Source: Iris pallida
Lineage: Eukaryota; Streptophyta; Magnoliopsida; Asparagales; Iridaceae
Reading direction: 5' to 3'
NCBI GenBank assembly: GCA_029216955.1
Contig: JANAVB010015600.1
Span: 29,980,874-30,044,873 of the forward strand
DNA length: 64,000 nucleotides
A program made the translations under genes and the position numbers. The notes under the pieces were generated by a model. That model had not been told where the DNA came from, searched no databases, and worked only from the letters and a program-made list of their open reading frames with translations. Positions 57,381-64,000 of this stretch are shown here, in pieces. Within the stretch, counting starts at the first letter, position 1. Every line of letters begins with the position of its first letter.

Positions 57381-58605
57381 AGATTCATGTAGAATGCATT
57401 GTAATGCATCTTATTATTATTTTAGACTTATAGTGACTGTACTGTTCTATAGGAGACAGACACCACTCCTCAGGCAGTAGATACTCTTCAGATACTCAGG
57501 ATACAGGCGAGTACATTCTCTGATCATTTCATATCTTATTTAGGATTATATTTCCTACTTTAGATTACTTTACATGATGCTGACACGTTGGAAACATGGA
57601 TTAGTACTATATGGATCTTGTCGTGCGATGTTATTTCCTTAGCGGATACATCGGGTATTTCGTGTTCGTGTACTTTATCGTGAGCATCGTGTACTCCTTG
57701 TATTCGTGACATTCGTGTACAAATCGTATGAAATCGTGTATATTCATGTGTTCAAATGATCTTCGTATACGACTATATTTCGTGTATGATAACATAACTT
57801 GGCTAGATCCTTGTGTATTGATTGGAGCGGGGGAGTAGAAGTGGTTATGTAATCAATCCAGTAGATTACTCGTGTACGACCTCTTTAGATTACTCGTGTA
57901 CAACATCGTGCCGTTTACATAACCATCTTGTGCTCTGAATCACTAGTCACTGATAGTTCTTTCTATATTGTAGCTATTTACTTACAGTCTCTCTCTTTTT
58001 ACATCATGTTGTTCTTCAGTTTTCTGTACCTTACTCTCTAGCATGTTTATATTTTCTAACCTGTTATGATTTGTTGAGATGTACTGTACTCGCTCCTGTC
58101 CTAACTGGACCTGTTAAAAATTTTACAGTGAAGGATGAGGCTCTGGTGTCTACCCATTATGGTGCAGCTTTAGACATCACTTGTGACTTGGACCCACTTG
58201 CAGTAGAGGATCTACCACCAGTAGTTTAGATTGCTAGCTTAGACTCTTACTTTGTCTTCTCATATACATTATTGTATATATACTGGGAGTTTGTCTTATC
58301 TGATGTTATGGAGATGTTATCTTAGACTTTATCCGGATTGTATTCTCTGTTATTTTTATTCTATTCTATCTATCTTTTATCATGCTCTACCTTAGATGTG
58401 ATTGAGACTGTATTGTTATGTCACCTCCATTCGGAGTGTATATACTGTACATGTACCTTTATATTGTTAGATGTTTGACCTAGGACAGCGTTCTACCATT
58501 GACACTGCAGTGTAGGCTGGACATACCCACGTCTCGTGCCTTTACTCTAGGGTGCGGGTCGTGACACATTTTTAGTGGTGGCCCATGCAGGTCGAGTTTA
58601 AGTAG

Positions 58606-58617
58606 TGGTATTTGAAC
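58606..58617 (+). other. Possible tRNA-Met primer-binding site (degenerate)
   Basis: TGGTATTTGAAC matches 9 of 12 bases of the usual TGGTATCAGAGC. It lies about 40 bp after the LTR end, farther than normal, so a small insertion or a different LTR end is possible. Confidence 0.4.
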
Positions 58618-58805
58618 TAGAGTATCACTACAGCCTGCAGTAGGATTAGGATATTTTTGAAGGTACTCAATCACACGAGGAAGAACTCTTAATCAGATTT
58701 CTTTTATCTAAATTGTTGCTTATTGACTTCCCTTGAATATAAACTGTCCTCCTTTGAATTTTTGCTTCATTCTCAGAAATTGCTTCTTATTTTGATCTGT
58801 CTTCA

Positions 58806-59060
58806 TGATGGTTATGGAGACACGATCTCATCGCTCCGGTCCGGGGGATACTATCGAGAGGCTGGCCACCTCTTGTCCTGTTCATCAGGGCCTCGAGATC
58901 GCAGCTCCTGTTGTACCGACTTAGGTTGGCATTTATGCTACATTGGAGGTGCACCTCTGTCTGTACAGAGACCTTTTCCCGTCATTCTCGATTTTTCTTA
59001 GCAGCAGCGGTTCATGCAGCATCAGCAGCAGACCAGGGGAAACTAGCAGGGCGAACTATT
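58806..59060 (+). pseudogene. gag start of Tekay-2
   Basis: Opens near MVMETRSHRSGPGDTIERL and runs to a TAG at about 58921. Another frame continues to a Gln-rich stretch (QQRFMQHQQQTRGN, about 59002-59043), typical of the N-terminal part of chromovirus gag. Similarity fades after 59060. Confidence 0.5.
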
Positions 59061-61349
59061 ATTAGGACAGTCGAGGATGCACAGACCATTAGAGATCTTG
59101 CTGCAAGTTTCGTTCTTCTCTATTCCATTCCCGCAATTGTCTCTTATAACTATCTTGAAATTCGATTCCATCTGTTCCTTGTTGACTGATCAATTTGTTC
59201 TGTTGTTCCTGTGTTATGTTTTTTTTCTTCTGAGAAAAATCATATGGGCTAGGTCACCTCAGTTGTGGGATCTAGAATCTTCGATAGTCGTGTTAGCTGA
59301 CATAGTGAGTACATATAATCAAATTTTGGACATATTTCTCGGGTGTGGAAATTTAAGATTTTTGCCGTCGCATGCGGCAATGCAAAAATTTTAAATACCA
59401 TGAACCTAGAGGTATGTACCTTAGTCAAGGGCTCTGTGATTATCGTAGCCTTGCTCACTAGCATGACGAAGACTCTGAACAACATGATTTTGGACAGACG
59501 CATATGATTATCATACCCTTCTGTTGTTAAAAAAATTGTATTCCATCATCAATAACTTAGGAGTAGGGATATTTAGTTTTGTAGAGCTTATTCATATGTG
59601 GTTCTTTCATAGTGTAATGATATGATGACTTATAGAGTGTCTATACCCTAGAGATGATAGTTAGCATTGGTATTAGAATAGTAACCCATTGTAGATGATT
59701 CTCTGTTATTTATAATACCAACCAGTTTACATATAGGATGTTAGTATGCCTTACAGCCTTGATGATTGTTATTACTTTCCTTACCTTTTTCCAGTGAGAC
59801 ACCCATGACCAGAGCCTGTCCTTGAGTATAGTTGCAGTTCACCTAAGATTGAGAGGTCTATATATACATATAGATTGCAGATGATATTGGCATATATGAT
59901 GGATTGGTTGGTATCTATAGGCCATTGTTGTATTGGGTATTGACAAGTTATTTAGCCTATATTTGGTTCAGTTTTCTATTTTAGTTAACTTCTCTTTGTG
60001 TGGAGTTCAATCATGATTGATCAACCTTTTAGGCAGTGTGCAGACCATTCACTAGATACTCTTTCCCCTTGGTTCAGACTTGTACAAGTTGTTCACTGCA
60101 CTCAAATTTTATTACCTACCATGTTGCATCATAGGTTTCACTGGACCATAGTTCAGACCCCAATTATTGACTCACCAATATAACCATCAACCCCTTATCA
60201 TATTCTGCATATCTGGAGAGTTAGTATCATGCATGTTAGAGGTCTACACTCATCCTTACTTCTGTACATGGTGACCTACTGCATCTTTTAGTATTTTACC
60301 TTACTTTATAGCCTTACAATACCCTTCATTGTAACCTGCAGTACCTGCCCTACAAAACCTTTTTGGACAGGGTTGTTCAGTCCATTTAGGACAGTTGTAT
60401 TCGTTGCAGATATAATGTGGGTTGTTGATAAGGGTTCGCCCTTGATCATCTGTTCTGTCCCAACACACCCTGCAGTATCTGACCTCTTCTTGGAGTGATA
60501 GGCATATGGTAGGGAATGTGTGTTATTAGACCTTGAGTAGAGTTGAGGTGATGAGGGTTAATATATATAGTTTGTATATATATGTAATGTATTTTGATTT
60601 GGTATGTAGCCTGCACTCATTTGCAGTATACTGCCTATTGCATTCCCTGTACACCAGTTTGGTTCACTTCTTCCGACCACCGTCCTGTATGTAGTTAGTT
60701 CAGCCAGATATAGAGGAGAGGCCAGGTCGATCTAGAGGCATATTTCAGTCACCATGTAGGTTTCCTTTCACTTTGACTATACAAGTGGACCCAAATGTCC
60801 TGTCCTTTAGCTTATAAATTCAGTCTCCTTAGCATCATTCTCTTTTGCCTATATTGATGTTTCAGACCATTCATCCTTAGCCTAAATTCTAAGAATTTAT
60901 TTCAGTCCCTTATAAGTTTAGTCTACTTTAACCCTTGGTTGATCAGTCATATATATATATATAGATGATATACTTAGGATATATATGATGGGTTGTTGTT
61001 CTTGAGCATATATATATGTGGTATTTAGGAATGGTGTGCTTAGCTTGTAGGTATTTAGTTATGGGTTACTTGATAGGATTGGGAAGTTAGAGCTAGCCTA
61101 TTATAGAGTTTCCCTTTTTGCTAAATTCTAGTTGCCAACACTTAGGTAACTAGCATAGGTACAATCCTAAGAAGTTGACCAGCTGATGACCATGTATTTG
61201 GATGTTGAAAAATTGACTAGTTATTGACCAGTAGTTGACCATTGTCAATGTTTGACTTAGTTGACTGGAGATAGGATTAGAAGCAGGTTGTTGTTGTGTT
61301 GATGATCATGTTTGATTATTTAGTAACTTGAGATCTTGCTTGTGATTAG
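59061..61349. other. Unrecognised internal region of Tekay-2
   Basis: About 2.3 kb without gag, protease, RT or integrase core. AT-rich with short ORFs only and TTGAC-type motifs at 61155-61265. It ends GTGATTAG directly before the VGDMVFL codons, as an intron acceptor would. It may be unrelated filler or intron sequence left after deletion of pol. Confidence 0.5.
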
Positions 61350-61773
61350 GTTGGAGACATGGTTTTTCTGCAGATATCTCCGACTCGTGATACTATACGT
61401 TTTGGTGGAGGTGGAAAGCTTAGCCCGCGCTTCATCGGACCTTTCGTGATCATCGGGAGGGTCGGTGATGTGGCTTATAGGCTAGACTTGCCACCTGCAC
61501 TAGTGGGTGTCCACAACGTATTCCACGTAACACAGTTGAGACGGTGCGTGGCTGACCCTAGCCATGTACTCGATCACTCGGAGATTGAGGTAGGGCCTAC
61601 TCTCAGTTATCCCGAGTAGCCAGTGGAGATTCTGGATCGCCGAGAGAAGGTGCTGAGAAACCAAGTGATACCCTTGGTTCGCGTCGCATGGAGGCATCAT
61701 TCTCCAGGAAAGTCTACCTAGGAGCGGGAGGATGAGATGCGCGAGCGATACCCATATCTGTTTGCACCATGAG
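61350..61773 (+). pseudogene. Tekay-2 integrase C-terminus and chromodomain
   Basis: VGDMVFLQISPTRDTI, then SPRFIGPFVIIGRVG (GPY/F module), LVGVHNVFHVTQLRR, HVLDHSEIEVGPTLSYPE and, after a TAG at 61617, the chromodomain VEILDRREKVLRNQVIPL and WRHHSP. A TAG at 61720 replaces Trp in the block after WRHHSP. Closer to an unbroken frame than Tekay-1 at the very end (ERYPYLFAP, stop at 61770). Confidence 0.88.
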
Positions 61774-61838
61774 GTATGATTATCTATCCTGTTCATCAGT
61801 GTAGTTTCGCCTTTTAATTTCGAGGACAAATTTTTTTT

Positions 61839-61852
61839 AAGGTGGGTAGGAT
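61839..61852 (+). other. Polypurine tract of Tekay-2
   Basis: AAGGTGGGTAGGAT immediately before the 3' LTR, counterpart of 3152-3165. Confidence 0.7.
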
Positions 61853-64000
61853 TGTAAAACCCAGTTTTCCAGATGAGGATAATTTTAAAATTTTGTAATT
61901 ATAATTATTATTTATTGATATTTATTTTATATTATGATTTTTGGTGATTTTTAATTATTTTTAAACTATTTAAACCATGACTTATAATTTTGGTATTTTG
62001 CTAGTGTAACACTAGAGATAGCTTGACCTAGAGCCTAGCCATGTGATTAGGATGTTTCATTTATCATTTCTAGTTTGAGAGTATTTTTGTCATTTTGAAT
62101 TTAATTGAATTTAATATATATTATTTGGAATTTAATATGATTATTTGAATGGTGTGATTTAAATATAATTTAATTTATTGCCTTGTAGTGTGTTTAGCCC
62201 TAGACTAGATTTGACCTAACCTAGATTAGTCATAGCTAGTCTTAGATAACCATGGTTAGTGTTAGTTAGAATTTTTTAGCCTTGGTTAAGTCATGACTAG
62301 ATGGAACAACTAGGTCACAACTTGACTAGTGTGAAACCTAGGCTTGCGAACCATTGAATTAGTTAGATTGATTTATAGCCATTGATTTATTCTCCAAAAC
62401 CCTAACCCTAGCATTTATGGCCAGCCACCTAGGGTTCCACACCCCTATTTAATGTCTCTACCACTTAGGGCTAGCCTCCTTTAGGAATTATCAAGTTGGA
62501 GAAATAGAGGTAAACCCCATTATTCTCCAATCCCTGTCTTCTTCATTTCAACTCCTTTTTCCTTAAAATTTCTTGCAATAGGTTCTAATCTCTGTGTATT
62601 TCCTGACTATGGTGAGAATTTTCAATGGAGGAGCAATTTGGAGGAGTTTGGGTAGCAAGAGGAACACCCCTCTTTGAAGCTTTTTGGGCTTTTTCACACA
62701 CCTAGGTAATTCCTAATCCTCTCCATAAAATAGTGATTTCAATGCATGAATAGGAAGCCCTAGGACTACCCTAACTGTTGGTATAGGTATTGCTAGGTTT
62801 TGTGTCCAATACGTATCCGTATCGGACACGTATCAGTGGGCATACGTAAGTGTTTGATGAAATGCCACAGTGGGCATTTCTTTCTTGTTTTCTGATTTTG
62901 TTTGAATAGGAAATTAGGGTTTGGCTTTGTTTAATGATTTTTGGTTGTCTAAGGTGGTTGTGGTGTCGTGTCGTATTGGACACGTGAACATGCGGGTTCA
63001 GCACACACGCACGTGCGTAGCAGTCCTCTGCTACTCGTGGGCCACAGCACACTGGACACACCACGTGGACACGAGAAACTTGACACGCGGGTCGGGGAGA
63101 CACTGACACGAGGCTCCCCAAGTTTCGTGAGTCCTCGTGTCGTGTCGGACACGCATTCGTGTGTGCATTGGTCACATGCTGGAATCGGGTTCAGCCGATT
63201 GGCGACTGATACGTGTGTCGTGTCATTGACACACGTGTCGTGGACCCAAATCAGGGTGTCAGGACCCTAGACCTAGACACACTCGACATTGGACACGAGC
63301 ACAGGGTCTGTGTCGTGTCGTGTCACGTGCACGAGGCCAGTGAACACGTGCACGAGGCTGTTATTGCACTGTGTTCAGTTTATATTTATCCAGTATTTTA
63401 TTCCATTTTTATTTGTTTAAATTATGGTTAAATTGCCAATTAGTTTCCTGAACATGTGTATTAGTTCATAGTAGATTAGTTTTACTTATTAGAATAGGTT
63501 GTTTGATGAGAAATAGAATATTTGATGTTGAGTTGGGTTTCGAATGTATATGATTGATACCACATTATATTTCAGTTTTTCCTAAACTTAATCCCTATTT
63601 AATCTGATTGTAAATTGATGATTTAAGTACCATTATTATTCCTACATGTGTATTAGCTCATGGTAGTTTGATTTTACATTTTAGAATAGGTTTTGGATTC
63701 ACGAATGAGAATTTGACATGTGGTTGTGCTGTCATTAATAGTTGAGAATAGATTTCTTTCTTATAAACTGTCATTTGATCCACTGTTGTTTGGGCATTTA
63801 AATCCTAGTTTCAAACTGATTTTGAATGATCAATTGAATGCTAATAACCATGTTGGTTCATTGTTAAATCGATTTCCATTTCCTTTCCTTAAACTAATTT
63901 AAATGCTTATTAGCCTGTTGATTCAATGTAGTTAGTTTGTTCACTGATTGGTGTGGAATTAAATTGGTGATTGAAATTCGAGATTGGTATATTAAAATTG
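61853..64000 (+). repeat. 3' LTR of Tekay-2, cut by the window edge
   Basis: Starts TGTAAAACCCAGTTTTCC and follows the 5' LTR closely for 2147 bp, including the GACACG block (62790-63350). Differences are single substitutions and small indels. Confidence 0.9.

Overview
This is nuclear DNA of a flowering plant, and almost all of it is nested transposable elements around one ordinary gene. The evidence is plant-type LTR retrotransposons (Ty3/gypsy chromovirus and Ty1/copia), three large CACTA elements with TNP2 and Transposase_24 genes, Tourist-like and Mutator-like MITEs, GT-AG introns, and a three-exon plant ZIP metal transporter. The GC-rich ZIP exons against AT-rich introns lean towards a monocot, but that is a weak inference. 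I saw no organelle, bacterial, rRNA or tRNA sequence.

Layout. 1-7323: 3' part of a Tekay/Del-like chromovirus (broken pol, then a 4.2-kb 3' LTR) inserted into a CACTA element (CACTA-1, 7324-13075) that keeps a decayed TNP2 gene. 13654-15749: a Mutator-like MITE with a perfect 9-bp target-site duplication (TSD), split by a Tourist-like element (13675-15563). 17107-18803: a second Tourist-like element. Both Tourist-like elements have cores made of the same CGACAAAAA-type satellite, on opposite strands. 18807-20438: AT-rich DNA with long poly-G runs.

20439-45601 is one Ty1/copia element blown up by serial insertion. Its gag is split by CACTA-3 (21443-40609, TSD TGT). CACTA-3 is split by CACTA-2 (23739-36318, TSD AGC). 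CACTA-2 holds a solo LTR (24501-27398, TSD GTTAG). CACTA-2 is the best-preserved element: on the minus strand I could assemble a four-exon TNP2/DUF4218/DUF4216 gene (about 1203 aa) and a five-exon Transposase_24 gene (about 498 aa), both in frame across every proposed intron. CACTA-3 carries a decayed TNP2 gene bracketed by two long foldbacks, and its terminal repeats use a different motif (TAGCGACGT) from CACTA-1 and CACTA-2 (TAGCGACGGA).

45602-49833 is the only host-gene island: a ZIP zinc/iron transporter (47120-48810, plus strand) with a TATA box and a small Tourist MITE downstream. From 49834 on there are transposons again: a CACTA end fragment, the 3' half of a minus-strand Sirevirus-like copia element (LTR, env-like ORF, RNase H tail), and a second Tekay-like element (54263 to beyond 64000) with 4.3-kb LTRs, a gag start, an integrase C-terminus with chromodomain, and no reverse transcriptase.

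How the parts work together: the retroelement genes are broken and would need help in trans. CACTA-2 could in principle supply transposase and subterminal-binding protein to CACTA-1, which shares its motif, but perhaps not to CACTA-3. The most unusual signals are the shared satellite cores of the two Tourist elements, the two CACTA-3 foldbacks, the apparent intron in the chromovirus pol, and dense G-box or W-box-like clusters in the chromovirus LTRs.
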